A stretch of 35,984 nt of DNA from Bacillota bacterium (GCA_023391425.1 JAEWAX010000075.1:1-35984), one strand, 5' to 3'; counted from the stretch's first letter, positions 1 to 8,787 are shown. The notes: a model not told the origin generated them from the letters alone. A program made the numbers and translations.

Positions 1-55
1 TGTAAGTACAGTAATGTATTTAGCTGATTGGTACTAATAGGTCGAGGGTTTGACC
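1..55 (+). rRNA. 23S ribosomal RNA, 3' end (partial)
   Basis: The first ~55 bases match the conserved 3' terminus of bacterial 23S rRNA, including the GGTACTAATAGGTCGAGGG block that pairs with the 5' end to close the molecule. The rest of the gene lies upstream of the window. The exact 3' end (around GACC) is inferred from typical Firmicute 23S ends. A 5S gene follows on the same strand after a ~165-nt spacer with no tRNA. Confidence 0.93.
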
Positions 56-219
56 CAAAGAAAACAGGTATTCAAGAGTAGATCGTTTTAATCTATATAA
101 TGAGAGTAAGTGCTTCGAAATCTTCGAGAGATACATTGTTCAGTTCTGAAGGTACAATAAGTACTTTTAAAAAGTTAAAATCAGGGTGAAGTATTGCACA
201 ATATGAAATCCTGTAAATT

Positions 220-337
220 TTCTGGTGGAAATGACGAGATGGTCACACCCGTTCCCATACCGAACACGGAAGTTAAGCATCTCAGTGCTGATAATACTTG
301 GCTGGCAACGGTCCGGGAAAGTAAGTCTCTGCCAGAT
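220..337 (+). rRNA. 5S ribosomal RNA
   Basis: About 118 nt with the classic 5S core: ACACCCGTTCCCATACCGAA, then CACGGAAGTTAAG, and the terminal stem formed by TCTGGTGG at the start and CTGCCAGA at the end. It lies in 23S-5S order, and an intrinsic terminator follows 12 nt after its end. Ends are accurate to a few bases. Confidence 0.95.
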
Positions 338-348
338 TTATATCAAGA

Positions 349-375
349 CCCTAAGCTAAACAGCTTAGGGTTTTG
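349..375 (+). terminator. rRNA operon intrinsic terminator
   Basis: A perfect 9-bp stem (CCCTAAGCT / AGCTTAGGG) with a 4-nt loop is followed by TTTT. Its position directly after 5S marks the end of the rrn operon. Confidence 0.9.
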
Positions 376-758
376 TGTTATGTGCAGATATTTTAACTAG
401 TAAAAGGGAGACTATATAAATTTGGAGATTTAAGAAATATGTGTATATCCAAAATCCTGATGAAAATATCACATACATATTAATCAAGTTTAAGATTTTC
501 AATACTCCTAATTATGTCCTCTCTGTAAAACTTCACTCCTTGAAAATTAGTATGTTTTCCTTATCATTTTTTAGCCAACACATAGGAAGTCTCTTTATAT
601 TATTTCTCACTACATATACAAACTGATTCCCACATAATTTAACTATAATATCATATATTTAGCATTTATTATAAAAAATTGTAATAATTAAGATTTCATT
701 AAGATTTATTTTAATACAATATAATTGAAAAATTATTACCATATAAGGAGTTAAGGGT
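376..758. other. intergenic region, nothing firm
   Basis: A 383-nt A+T-rich gap between the rRNA terminator and the next gene. A 61-codon open frame at 441-626 has no ribosome binding site and low-complexity composition, so I do not call it. The only clear signal is AAGGAG just before the gene at 759. Confidence 0.6.
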
Positions 759-1130
759 ATGGTGAAATATGTAATGGTAGCTGATACTAATAGAAATATT
801 TGCAAAATGCTTTCAGAATTGATTTCACTAAATAAATCAGTAGATATGGTTTTCTGTTGCCTTTCCTTTAAAGATGTAATTCGTTTTTTAAGATTAAATT
901 CGTTTGACATGATTATTATTAGACTTGATGAAAGTGAACTAAATGGCTTAGAGATTATAAGGACAATTCATGAAAATCATCCTCAATGTAAAGTGGTAAT
1001 AGCAGCGGATGCGAGCTATTTTGAAGCAACTAACTTCGCTGAAAAAGCTGATGGATTTCTGAGGCTACCAAAGAGTGTAAATAATGTAAATCCAATAAAA
1101 AAGCAACTTGAGGCTATTTTTATGGATTAA
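759..1130 (+). CDS. degenerate CheY-like receiver protein
   Basis: 123 residues forming a stand-alone receiver fold: a hydrophobic first strand ending near A8-D9, a third strand at DMIII (50-54) followed by the LNGLEII helix start (61-67), a KVVIAA strand and a GFLRLP strand. The usual phosphoacceptor position holds R55 (the nearby D57 is two residues off), and the conserved Lys before the cis-Pro near the end reads as Leu in RLPK. It therefore probably cannot be phosphorylated normally. AAGGAG precedes the ATG. It sits 127 nt upstream of a histidine kinase gene on the same strand, which suggests a role as a partner or decoy in the same signalling cluster. Fold assignment is by motif reading, not by alignment. 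Confidence 0.75.
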   Translation: MVKYVMVADTNRNICKMLSELISLNKSVDMVFCCLSFKDVIRFLRLNSFDMIIIRLDESELNGLEIIRTIHENHPQCKVVIAADASYFEATNFAEKADGFLRLPKSVNNVNPIKKQLEAIFMD

Positions 1131-1257
1131 GGCAGAATATATAATACTTCGCTAATAAATAGAAATATATATAAATATTGAGTGTAGTTAGCAATATTGC
1201 TATACTTTAACAAATAAAGTATATATAATATTGGAAAAACTGATGTGAGGCAAGATA

Positions 1258-3126
1258 ATGACATTATCTATAAATACTAAAACTCTAAAATTCATATTTA
1301 CGACAATAATACTAGTTATACTAAATAGTATATTGTTTTTTTATATAATAGGAGAAAAACCAGAGGACTTAAAAGCTAAAAATGGAATACTTGATTTATC
1401 TGAGTGGGACTTTAATCAAGATGGTGCAGTGCAATTGGGCGGTGATTGGGAATTCTTTTGGGGGAGTTTTATTGACAGTAAAAGTGATATTGAGCCTGAT
1501 TTATTTGTAAAAGTTCCAGATGTTTGGAATAATTACAAACTAGGCGATAAAAACTTGCCCCCATTTGGTTTTGCTACCTATCGTATGAAGATAAAGGGGA
1601 CAGCAAGAGAGCCATTGTCAATCAAAGTACAACCCTGCTCTACAGCTTATGAATTATACATAGATGATGAACTAATTTCAAGAAATGGCACATTATCGTG
1701 TGACAAGAAGGGGTTTGTACCACAATACAAACCAGAGAGTAAAACGTTTATACCGGCATCAAATAATTTTACCATTACAATTTATATTGCAAATTATGTT
1801 TATGCTCGTGGTGGGATGTGGAATATCGCAATGCTAGGTAAGCCCTCTCAAATTTACAATATAAATCGAGCAATAATGTATAGAGATCTTTTTTTGTTGG
1901 GTAGTTTTATTACAATGATGATATTTTGTTTTTGTCTCTATGGTTTAGGCGAACAAAATCCATCTTTGATAATTTTTGCATTACTTACTTTGAGTGTAGC
2001 CGTGAGAATTACTATATATGGAGAGCGTTTAATTTTACGTTATGTTTTATCATTTCGAATTGTTATTATATCTGAATATATGACACTCATTTGGATACCC
2101 GTTCTAATAACCCTATTTATGCAAAGTATGATACCCAATAAAAGAGATAGAAAATTCACAACCTCAGTTTTACTGTTAGCTACATTATTAACTATATTTG
2201 TGATATTAACGCCTATTAGTTTTTTTACTAGATTTACGATACTTTTAGAGATATTTGGCGCAGTTATTACCTTATACTCATTAATTTGTATACTATTAAG
2301 TAGAAAAAAGTCAAAGTACTTAATAGCGACTGGTATATTGTCATTTCTTATATCTGGTGTTTACGACATACTTTTTCATAGCTGCATTATTAGTGCGTAT
2401 GCTGAATATACACCCATTGGATTCTATATAATGTTAAACACCTGGGCAATTGTTTTAGCTTTGGAATATACAACTAAAATTCAAACGACTAAAGAATCAA
2501 TAAAAAAGGCACATGATGCTGAAATTGCACTCCTGCAAGCTCAGATTAAGCCTCATTTTTTATATAACTCTTTAAATGTAATAGCTACTCTTTGCAGGAT
2601 GAATGGTGAGTATGCTGAAAAGCTTACTATTGAATTGGCAAAATACTTGCACTATACTTTTGATTTCGTGAATTCGGCGCAATTCATAAGCTTTTCCGAA
2701 GAGCTTGATTTCGTTAAGACTTATATAAAAATAGAACAAGCACGTTTCGTTAATGAATTTGATATAGTTTATGATTTATGTGATACAGCTGAAATAATGG
2801 TACCGCCTTTATCTATTCAACCATTGATTGAAAATGCAATACGCCATGGTATAAGGAAAAGTGGAAAGTTTGGAAATGTAATTTTGAGAGTGAGAGAAAA
2901 AGAAGCTGCTTTTACTATAGAAATTATTGACCAAGGAGCAGGTATTGAACCTCCGATGCTTGAAAAAATACGTAAGGGCATAAGGCCACAAAGCTGTGGT
3001 GTTGGCATTACCAATGTGAAGCAACGAATTGAGCAGATATATAAAACAAACTTTGAAATAGTCAGTGAATTAGGCAGTGGAACACATATCACAATAACTA
3101 TTCCAAAGGAGGTAAGAGATATATGA
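1258..3126 (+). CDS. 7TMR-DISM sensor histidine kinase, LytS/YehU type
   Basis: 622 residues. An N-terminal membrane segment (about 10-32) is followed by an extracytoplasmic jelly-roll-like region (about 45-200, with GGDWEFFWG and a TYRMKIKG strand) typical of 7TMR-DISM extracellular domains. Seven hydrophobic helices span about 210-405. The cytoplasmic part has the His_kinase motif AQIKPHFLYNSLN with phosphoacceptor H433, then a HATPase_c domain with N-box PLIENAIRHG (N526) and glycine motifs DQGAGIEP and GVGITNVKQR. This class normally senses an extracellular ligand, often a carbohydrate, and phosphorylates a partner regulator; the ligand is unknown. Its last 4 nt overlap the regulator gene (ATGA), implying translational coupling. 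A TATACTTT/AAAGTATA inverted repeat lies just upstream at 1201-1223. Confidence 0.9.
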   Translation: MTLSINTKTLKFIFTTIILVILNSILFFYIIGEKPEDLKAKNGILDLSEWDFNQDGAVQLGGDWEFFWGSFIDSKSDIEPDLFVKVPDVWNNYKLGDKNLPPFGFATYRMKIKGTAREPLSIKVQPCSTAYELYIDDELISRNGTLSCDKKGFVPQYKPESKTFIPASNNFTITIYIANYVYARGGMWNIAMLGKPSQIYNINRAIMYRDLFLLGSFITMMIFCFCLYGLGEQNPSLIIFALLTLSVAVRITIYGERLILRYVLSFRIVIISEYMTLIWIPVLITLFMQSMIPNKRDRKFTTSVLLLATLLTIFVILTPISFFTRFTILLEIFGAVITLYSLICILLSRKKSKYLIATGILSFLISGVYDILFHSCIISAYAEYTPIGFYIMLNTWAIVLALEYTTKIQTTKESIKKAHDAEIALLQAQIKPHFLYNSLNVIATLCRMNGEYAEKLTIELAKYLHYTFDFVNSAQFISFSEELDFVKTYIKIEQARFVNEFDIVYDLCDTAEIMVPPLSIQPLIENAIRHGIRKSGKFGNVILRVREKEAAFTIEIIDQGAGIEPPMLEKIRKGIRPQSCGVGITNVKQRIEQIYKTNFEIVSELGSGTHITITIPKEVRDI

Positions 3127-4058
3127 GAGCAGTGTTGATTGATGATGAATACTATGCGCTCCAGGGTTTGAAGATGAAGCTTGAACAACTAAGCGACATT
3201 GAGGTCGTAGGTATGTTTACTCACGGGAAGAAGGCTTTGGAAAGCATAGAGGAACTAAATCCTGAAATTGTTTTTCTAGATATAGAGATGCCAAGAATAA
3301 ATGGGCTAGATTTGTTTTCACAAATTATCAGCAGGTTAGATGATGTAAAAATTGTATTTGTAACAGCATATGCACAATATGCTGCAGAAGCTTTTGAACT
3401 TAATGCTTTTGATTATGTTGTTAAACCGATAGAGATAGAGAGATTGCAAAAAACATTAAATAGACTAAATGTAAATAAGCCTATAGTAGAGACCGTTAAA
3501 TCAAATAAAGTAAATATAAAATGCTTTACGAAAATGTCTGTTATAATTAATGGCAAAGAGATAAACACAAACTTGCGAAAAAAATCTGAAGAACTACTTG
3601 CATACCTTGTGTATTGCAGAGGTGAGTTTGTTTCAAAGGAAAGGATAATGGGTGCTTTATGGCCTGATGCTGACGGAGATAAAGCTGCGAATAATCTTTA
3701 TGTCGCATTTTATAATTTGAAGAGACTAGGTTTGGACGGTGATAAAAAAAGACTAGAATCAATTAGGGGTAAAATGCGATTGTTAATTGATGAAATAGAG
3801 TGTGATGTTTATGAATTTGAAAAGTTGGCGTTATGTTGTAGTGAAGTTAATAATCAAACGATAGATTTTGCAAAAAAAGCGTTAGCATTGTATACAGGAA
3901 TGTTGTTCGAGCAAAATTATTATGAATGGGTGCAGCTTGAGCAAGTAAGGCTTGACATAATATACGTAGACTTATTAGATAAAATTATTAAATATTACTA
4001 TAAGGAAAATAATATAAGAAACGCTAAATATTTTGAAGCGAAAAAGGATAACGTATAA
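3123..4058 (+). CDS. response regulator, receiver + winged helix + BTAD (SARP-like)
   Basis: 311 residues. The receiver (1-115) is intact: acidic pair D7/D8, phosphoacceptor D53 in FLDIEMP, T81 and K101 before P102. A linker is followed by an OmpR/SARP-type winged-helix region (about 130-215; KKSEELLAYLVYCRG, SKERIMGALWP and NNLYVAFYNLKR are characteristic of SARP/BTAD regulators) and a helical BTAD-like tail (about 220-305). It is the obvious partner of the upstream histidine kinase, whose stop codon it overlaps. LytS-type kinases usually pair with LytTR regulators; a BTAD output is a known clostridial alternative. The target genes are not evident here; the nad operon downstream is one possibility. 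Confidence 0.88.
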   Translation: MRAVLIDDEYYALQGLKMKLEQLSDIEVVGMFTHGKKALESIEELNPEIVFLDIEMPRINGLDLFSQIISRLDDVKIVFVTAYAQYAAEAFELNAFDYVVKPIEIERLQKTLNRLNVNKPIVETVKSNKVNIKCFTKMSVIINGKEINTNLRKKSEELLAYLVYCRGEFVSKERIMGALWPDADGDKAANNLYVAFYNLKRLGLDGDKKRLESIRGKMRLLIDEIECDVYEFEKLALCCSEVNNQTIDFAKKALALYTGMLFEQNYYEWVQLEQVRLDIIYVDLLDKIIKYYYKENNIRNAKYFEAKKDNV

Positions 4059-4406
4059 ATGAGAGCTGTTATATTTACAGAAAATATAGAGGTAGCAACA
4101 AAACTTGCTATTCAAATTAAAAGCCTATGCAGCATTAATAGAATATGTTTTTTTACGGAGATAGAGGATAATATACATTTTCTTGAGAATGGCAATGATG
4201 ATATAGTATTTTTAGATATTGAAGATGAACTAACTAATTGGCAACACATATTTAAAAAAATGCTTAATGTTAATGAAAAAATAAAAATTGTACTCCTCTG
4301 CAATGATAATCGTTATGCAGTAAAGGCTTATGAAATAGGCGCATTTGACTATATTATCAAGCCGGTTAGTGATATACGACTTAAAAAGTTATTAAAAAGA
4401 TTATAA
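4059..4406 (+). CDS. stand-alone receiver-domain protein
   Basis: 115 residues. Its ATG follows the previous gene's stop codon with no gap. It aligns without gaps to the receiver of that regulator over key positions: D53 in FLDIED, the FDYIIKP strand with K101-P102, and the shared MRAV start. The acidic pair is replaced (D7/D8 become T7/E8) and the T81 position is Cys, so Mg2+ binding and phosphorylation are probably weak or lost. There is no output domain. It looks like a duplicated, diverging receiver that may modulate the kinase-regulator pair. A terminator-like hairpin follows, closing the four-gene cluster. Confidence 0.8.
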   Translation: MRAVIFTENIEVATKLAIQIKSLCSINRICFFTEIEDNIHFLENGNDDIVFLDIEDELTNWQHIFKKMLNVNEKIKIVLLCNDNRYAVKAYEIGAFDYIIKPVSDIRLKKLLKRL

Positions 4407-4470
4407 AAAGATTAATAGATAGTAAGTAGCGATAAGTTTTATTTTTCAAACACTTACGAAAAAGACAGTA

Positions 4471-4510
4471 GAAAAATATCTTTATTAAATGTAAAGATAT
4501 TTTTCTTTAA
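4471..4510 (+). terminator. terminator after the signalling cluster
   Basis: A perfect 14-bp inverted repeat (4471-4484 with 4492-4505) with a 7-nt loop is followed by TTT. The stem is A+T-rich, and its own right arm supplies a run of T. Confidence 0.7.
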
Positions 4511-4630
4511 GTATAAAAACATTTACAAAGCAAAATATAAGTATTAAAATTAATGCAGTATTTAAACTCATTTTTACAATAAATAGAGTATATATTGTGG
4601 AAATTTTAACAAAAATAAGAGGTAATATTA

Positions 4631-5545
4631 ATGGATAAACAAATGTTAATAAGTAACATTAATAGAATGAAGAAAGAGCAAAATGCTGTAATAGTTGCAC
4701 ATAGTTATCAGGTTGATGAAGTACAAGAGATTGCTGATGTTGTGGGTGACTCGTTTGCCTTAAGTCAGTTTTGTGCGTCAAATAACGCAGATACAATTGT
4801 GTTCTGTGGAGTTCACTTTATGGCAGAAAGTGCAAAAATTCTTTCTCCAGAAAAGACTGTGTTACTGCCAGAAATTAATGCGGGCTGTCCAATGGCAGAT
4901 ATGGTTACTGCCGAAACTCTAAAAGAGGCTAAGAAAAAATATCCTGACGCAGCGGTTGTTTGTTATATAAATTCCAGTGCAGAGGTTAAGGCAGAATGCG
5001 ACATTTGTTGTACATCATCAAATGCTTTAAAAATAATAAAATCCGTAGAGAAAAAAGACATTATTTTTGTGCCTGACCAGAACCTTGGCAGTTATGTGGC
5101 AAAAATGGTCCCTGAGAAGAATATTATTCTATGGGAGGGTTATTGCATTACACATCATAAAATCAAGGTAAATGAGGTTCTTGAAGCAAAGAGACTACAT
5201 CCAGATGCATTACTTCTCGTACACCCTGAATGTCAGCCAGAGATTGCAAAGCTTGCTGATTTTATTGGGAGTACAAAACAGATTATAGACTATGCAAAGA
5301 ACGCAGATAATGATAAATTCATTATTGGCACTGAGATGGGCGTTCTTTACCAGCTGAAAAAAGACAATCCTCATAAGACATTTTATCTAATGTCAAATGG
5401 ACTTATATGTCCGAATATGAAGAAAACTTCACTACAAAGCGTCCATGACGCATTAGCATATAGAAGATACGAAATTAATTTAAACGACGATATAATTAAG
5501 CGCGCATCCCTTTGTCTAGACAGAATGTTAGAAGTATGCAAATAA
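4631..5545 (+). CDS. nadA: quinolinate synthase NadA
   Basis: 304 residues, the usual NadA length. The enzyme condenses iminoaspartate with dihydroxyacetone phosphate to quinolinate in de novo NAD synthesis and uses an oxygen-sensitive 4Fe-4S cluster. Visible signatures are HSYQ near 24-27, GDSFALSQ, CGVHFMAESAKIL at 59-71, and the three cluster cysteines at C86 (AGCPMADM), C172 (EGYCITHH) and C260 (NGLICPNM). AGAGGT precedes the ATG. It is the first gene of nadA-nadB-nadC, the standard clostridial order, and NadB supplies its unstable iminoaspartate substrate. Confidence 0.97.
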   Translation: MDKQMLISNINRMKKEQNAVIVAHSYQVDEVQEIADVVGDSFALSQFCASNNADTIVFCGVHFMAESAKILSPEKTVLLPEINAGCPMADMVTAETLKEAKKKYPDAAVVCYINSSAEVKAECDICCTSSNALKIIKSVEKKDIIFVPDQNLGSYVAKMVPEKNIILWEGYCITHHKIKVNEVLEAKRLHPDALLLVHPECQPEIAKLADFIGSTKQIIDYAKNADNDKFIIGTEMGVLYQLKKDNPHKTFYLMSNGLICPNMKKTSLQSVHDALAYRRYEINLNDDIIKRASLCLDRMLEVCK

Positions 5546-5579
5546 ATTAATAGATAAAATGGGGATTATAGGGGGAAAA

Positions 5580-7172
5580 ATGGAAGAGGATACGAAAAGA
5601 CTCGACATGGAGGTCATTGATAAGGATGTTATTATTATTGGAAGCGGTATAGCTGGTGTCTATACAGCATTAGAAATACCTGAAAGTTATCAAGTTGGTA
5701 TAGTTACAAAGGAAACCTTGGATATTAGTAATTCAGTACTTGCGCAAGGTGGAATTGCAGTATCGCTTGATGAAAAAAATGATTCACCTGCACTACATTT
5801 CAAGGACACACTATTTGCTGGTGCTGGACTATGTGATCAGAAAAGCGTATGGGTGCTGGTGGAAGAGGCTGCTGATAATATAAAAAAGTTATGCAAACTG
5901 GGTGTTAATTTCGATAAAAGTGGGCAAGAACTTTCCCTCACTAGAGAAGGTGCACATAGCGTAAATAGAATTATACATTCAGGTGATACAACAGGTAAAG
6001 AGGTATGCGACACGCTTATTGAGGTTGCACAACAAAGAGAGAATATATCTATATATGAAAGATATTTTGCAGTAGATTTGATTGTAGATGCAGGTAAATG
6101 TTGTGGTGTTATTGTCTATGATGAGCTTAAAGAGAAAATGAAGATATTTAGAGCTAATGCTGTAGTAGTAGCAACAGGCGGCTTTGGACAGATATATTCA
6201 CATACAACCAACCCAGAAGTGGCAACTGGAGATGGAGTTGGGATGTGTTTAAGGGCCGGTGCTGAAGCAATGGATATGGAATTCATTCAATTCCATCCTA
6301 CAGTTTTATATCACCCAAAAGATAAGAGCTTTTTAATATCTGAAGCTGTTCGTGGTGAAGGAGCTCAGCTCAAAAATGAAAAAGGCGAGCGCTTTATGCA
6401 CAAATACCATGAGCTAGGTGAATTGGCTCCTAGAGATGTTGTATCAAGAGCTATATTTGAAGAGATGTCGATCTCTGGCACAAAAAATGTATTTTTAGAT
6501 ATTACCTTTCAGAGCAGAGAACATCTTGAAGAGAGATTCCCCAATATATTTAAAACATGCCTTGATTATGGAATTGATATATCAAATGATTATATTCCTG
6601 TTGCTCCAGCTGAACACTACTGTATGGGTGGAATAAGGACTGATGTTGATGGGCAGACAAACATAAAAGGGCTATTTGCATGTGGAGAAGTGGCATGTAC
6701 TGGGATACATGGCGCGAATAGGTTAGCTAGCAATTCACTTCTTGAGGGTTTGGTATTCGGTAGAAAAATCGCAGAGAAGATTGCAGCACAAGGTGAGAAA
6801 TCAAGTAAGCAGAATATTAATATTGATACACTTTATATATCAAATTTAGAGAATGAAAACACTCTTAGTAATATGAAGCAAGAAATACAAGATACAATGA
6901 CTAAGTATGTTGGTATTATAAGAAATGAGCAGGGTCTTACAAAGGCAGCTAATATTATTAATGGAATTGGTGAGAGATATATTAGCTTGGCAGGCTTCAG
7001 CTTGAAAAAGCTTGAGGTTGCAAATATGCTGACTGTTGCAAGATTAGTTATTGAATCTGCACTTGAAAGAAAAGAGAGTAGAGGTGCACATTATAGATCA
7101 GATTTTGACAAGACTGACGATGTAAATTGGAAGAGAAACCTTGTAAAGGTTTTAGAAGGAGGTTTACGATGA
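5580..7172 (+). CDS. nadB: L-aspartate oxidase NadB
   Basis: About 530 residues. This flavoenzyme oxidises L-aspartate to iminoaspartate for NadA; in anaerobes fumarate can be the electron acceptor. The N-terminal FAD-binding strand VIIIGSGIAGVYTALE is clear. Further family motifs are LAQGGIAV, REGAHSVNRIIHSGDTTG, the active-site region AEHYCMGGIRTD, and GEVACTGIHGANRLASNSLLEG near the FAD. I choose the ATG at 5580 because GGGGG lies 4-8 nt upstream; an in-frame ATG at 5559 lacks a good site. Its TGA overlaps the nadC ATG. Confidence 0.96.
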   Translation: MEEDTKRLDMEVIDKDVIIIGSGIAGVYTALEIPESYQVGIVTKETLDISNSVLAQGGIAVSLDEKNDSPALHFKDTLFAGAGLCDQKSVWVLVEEAADNIKKLCKLGVNFDKSGQELSLTREGAHSVNRIIHSGDTTGKEVCDTLIEVAQQRENISIYERYFAVDLIVDAGKCCGVIVYDELKEKMKIFRANAVVVATGGFGQIYSHTTNPEVATGDGVGMCLRAGAEAMDMEFIQFHPTVLYHPKDKSFLISEAVRGEGAQLKNEKGERFMHKYHELGELAPRDVVSRAIFEEMSISGTKNVFLDITFQSREHLEERFPNIFKTCLDYGIDISNDYIPVAPAEHYCMGGIRTDVDGQTNIKGLFACGEVACTGIHGANRLASNSLLEGLVFGRKIAEKIAAQGEKSSKQNINIDTLYISNLENENTLSNMKQEIQDTMTKYVGIIRNEQGLTKAANIINGIGERYISLAGFSLKKLEVANMLTVARLVIESALERKESRGAHYRSDFDKTDDVNWKRNLVKVLEGGLR

Positions 7173-8005
7173 AATTGGACAAGCTATATATACATGATAC
7201 TGTAATGAATGCTCTTAAAGAGGATATGCCGTTGGGGGATATTACTACTGATAATATTGTCAGCGAGGGAGATATATCAAAGGCTGAATTTTTAGCAAAG
7301 CAGGATGCTGTCATTGCTGGATTAAATGTAGCAAAATATGTTTTTGAAGTGCTTGATAGTAATGTAAAATTCACAGCCTTTACAAACGATGGTGATAAGG
7401 TAAAAAAGGGCGATATTATTGCAACGGTAAGTGGCTCAACAAGGGCATTACTCAAGGCTGAAAGAACAGCATTAAACTTCATTCAGAGACTTTCTGCTAT
7501 CGCAACAATAACTAATAGATATGTTTCAAAAGTACAGGGGCTTCCTGTTAAAATAACTGATACGAGAAAGACTACACCAGGATTAAGACTTCTTGAAAAG
7601 TATGCTGTAAGTGCTGGTGGTGGTTATAATCACAGATTTTCTTTATCAGATGGTGTTCTGATTAAGGACAACCATATTGCAGCTGCTGGTGGGATTAAAA
7701 ATGCAGTTGAACGTGTAAGAGGAAGTATACCACATACTGTAAAAATTGAGGTTGAGGTAGAATCAATTGAAGAGGTTCAAGAAGCTTTAGACTGTAAGGC
7801 AGATATTATCATGCTTGATAATATGACAAATGAGCAAATGGCTGAGGCTGTTAGCTTAATTAATAAGAGAGCCTTAGTTGAGGCTTCTGGCAACATGACA
7901 GAAGAAACTATCTATGATGTAGCCTTAACTGGTGTGGATATTATTTCGATAGGAAAGCTCACTCATTCTGCCAACTCTATTGATATTAGCATGAATATTG
8001 AGTAA
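7169..8005 (+). CDS. nadC: nicotinate-nucleotide pyrophosphorylase (carboxylating) NadC
   Basis: 278 residues. It converts quinolinate and PRPP to nicotinate mononucleotide, CO2 and PPi, the third step of the pathway. Family motifs: a PLGDITTDN region near the start, TRKTTPGLRLLEKYAV, GGGYNHRFSLSD and IKDNHI, with IEVEVE and DIIMLDNM strands near the phosphate site. The start at 7169 is chosen because GGAGG lies upstream and the ATG overlaps the nadB TGA (ATGA). A longer in-frame start at 7127 would run inside nadB. A terminator follows. Confidence 0.97.
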   Translation: MKLDKLYIHDTVMNALKEDMPLGDITTDNIVSEGDISKAEFLAKQDAVIAGLNVAKYVFEVLDSNVKFTAFTNDGDKVKKGDIIATVSGSTRALLKAERTALNFIQRLSAIATITNRYVSKVQGLPVKITDTRKTTPGLRLLEKYAVSAGGGYNHRFSLSDGVLIKDNHIAAAGGIKNAVERVRGSIPHTVKIEVEVESIEEVQEALDCKADIIMLDNMTNEQMAEAVSLINKRALVEASGNMTEETIYDVALTGVDIISIGKLTHSANSIDISMNIE

Positions 8006-8047
8006 ATACGCATTGAAGCTTATATACCAAAAAATATCTAGAAGTAG

Positions 8048-8087
8048 AATCTGTGGATAAATAAATATTTATCCACAGATTTTTTTA
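8048..8087 (+). terminator. nad operon terminator
   Basis: A perfect 16-bp inverted repeat (8048-8063 with 8066-8081) is followed by a run of T. Unusually, each arm contains a consensus DnaA box (TGTGGATAA and TTATCCACA). Confidence 0.82.
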
Positions 8088-8333
8088 GTTATTCACATTT
8101 AAAATACTGGAAAACAATATAACGCTTTAAAATGAGCATGTGTAGGGTTTTATAAAAACGCACATTAATCCACAAGCAGGCACATAAATGTGGACAAAGT
8201 TTGTTGATATACATAATATATTCACAGTCAAATTACTACATACTAAATCTTGTTATAAATATTGAACTAAGATTACACATATAGTGGTATGGTAAAAAAA
8301 ATAAAAGAAAATAAATGTGAATAATGTGGATTA
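8052..8333. promoter_or_regulatory. DnaA-box cluster A
   Basis: DnaA-box-like 9-mers seen directly: TGTGGATAA at 8052, TTATCCACA at 8069, TTATTCACA at 8089, TAATCCACA at 8166, TGTGGACAA at 8189, TGTGAATAA at 8316 and TGTGGATTA at 8325. The pair at 8166/8189 has the same 23-nt spacing as boxes 2 and 3 of the elements at 14697 and 19760, and TGTTGATA follows 13 nt later, so this is probably a looser relative. It fills the 484-nt gap between nadC and the ssp gene. That DnaA binds here is an inference. Confidence 0.6.
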
Positions 8334-8489
8334 GTTGTTTAAGAAACAATTTCCTTAATATTTATTTATATAAAAGACAAACTATATTTGTACGCTTAAA
8401 AAAATCTATTATAGGCATTAATAGCGTGTGGAATTTTCCAGTGAAAATCCATACGCAGATGTAATTGCCTAAAAAAGGAGGCACTAACC

Positions 8490-8660
8490 ATGAGTAGACA
8501 TAAAAGTACTATGTCAGAAGCCCTCAAAGAGGAAATTGCAAGGGAACTTGGAGTCTACAACACAGTTTCATCTGAGGGATGGGGAGCAGTATCTTCAAGA
8601 AATTGCGGAAACATGGTAAAGAAGGCAATTGAAATGGCTGAAAAAAGTGTCAACAAATAA
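8490..8660 (+). CDS. small acid-soluble spore protein, alpha/beta type
   Basis: 56 residues. These proteins coat and protect DNA in dormant spores and are degraded by the Gpr protease at germination. The C-terminal half has the alpha/beta SASP signature: LKEEIARELG, then GWGAVSSRNCGNMVKKAIEMAE, matching the usual WG-x-(L/V)-(S/T)-(S/T)-R-x-x-G-x-x-x-G/V-x-x-V-K layout (broken here by Cys-Gly). The N-terminal half is short. AAGGAGG lies 8 nt before the ATG. A forespore sigma-G promoter is expected; CATACGC at about 8449 is a possible -10 but is weak. This gene shows that the organism forms spores. Confidence 0.92.
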   Translation: MSRHKSTMSEALKEEIARELGVYNTVSSEGWGAVSSRNCGNMVKKAIEMAEKSVNK

Positions 8661-8682
8661 TAGAATTATTTAGCGTAGTTAC

Positions 8683-8720
8683 GGGTTGCAACAATATGTA
8701 GGTTTTGTTGCAGCCCTATT
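8683..8720 (+). terminator. terminator-like hairpin after the ssp gene
   Basis: GGGTTGCAACA pairs with TGTTGCAGCCC (one bulge) around an A+T-rich loop, followed by a short T-rich stretch. The poor U-tract makes it moderate. Confidence 0.6.
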
Positions 8721-8787
8721 TAATAAATCAAGTATAAAAAAATACCATAAAGTGTTTATTATATTTACTCGATACAATAAACATGTG

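Noticed and set aside
441..626. 61-codon + strand ORF after the rRNA terminator
   Set aside because: No ribosome binding site, low-complexity composition, no recognisable motif.
1201..1223. ROK-type operator upstream of the histidine kinase
   Set aside because: TATACTTT/AAAGTATA is a palindrome with similar bases but different spacing and flanks from the 10599 and 11710 sites; probably unrelated.
2809..3188. Two ORFs antisense to the histidine kinase
   Set aside because: They mirror the strong kinase coding frame and lack initiation signals.
7127..7168. Longer nadC start inside nadB
   Set aside because: The ATG at 7169 has a proper ribosome binding site and the usual ATGA overlap.
8052..8333. 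Chromosomal replication origin
   Set aside because: DnaA boxes are present, but dnaA, dnaN, rpmH, rnpA and gyr genes are all absent from the window.
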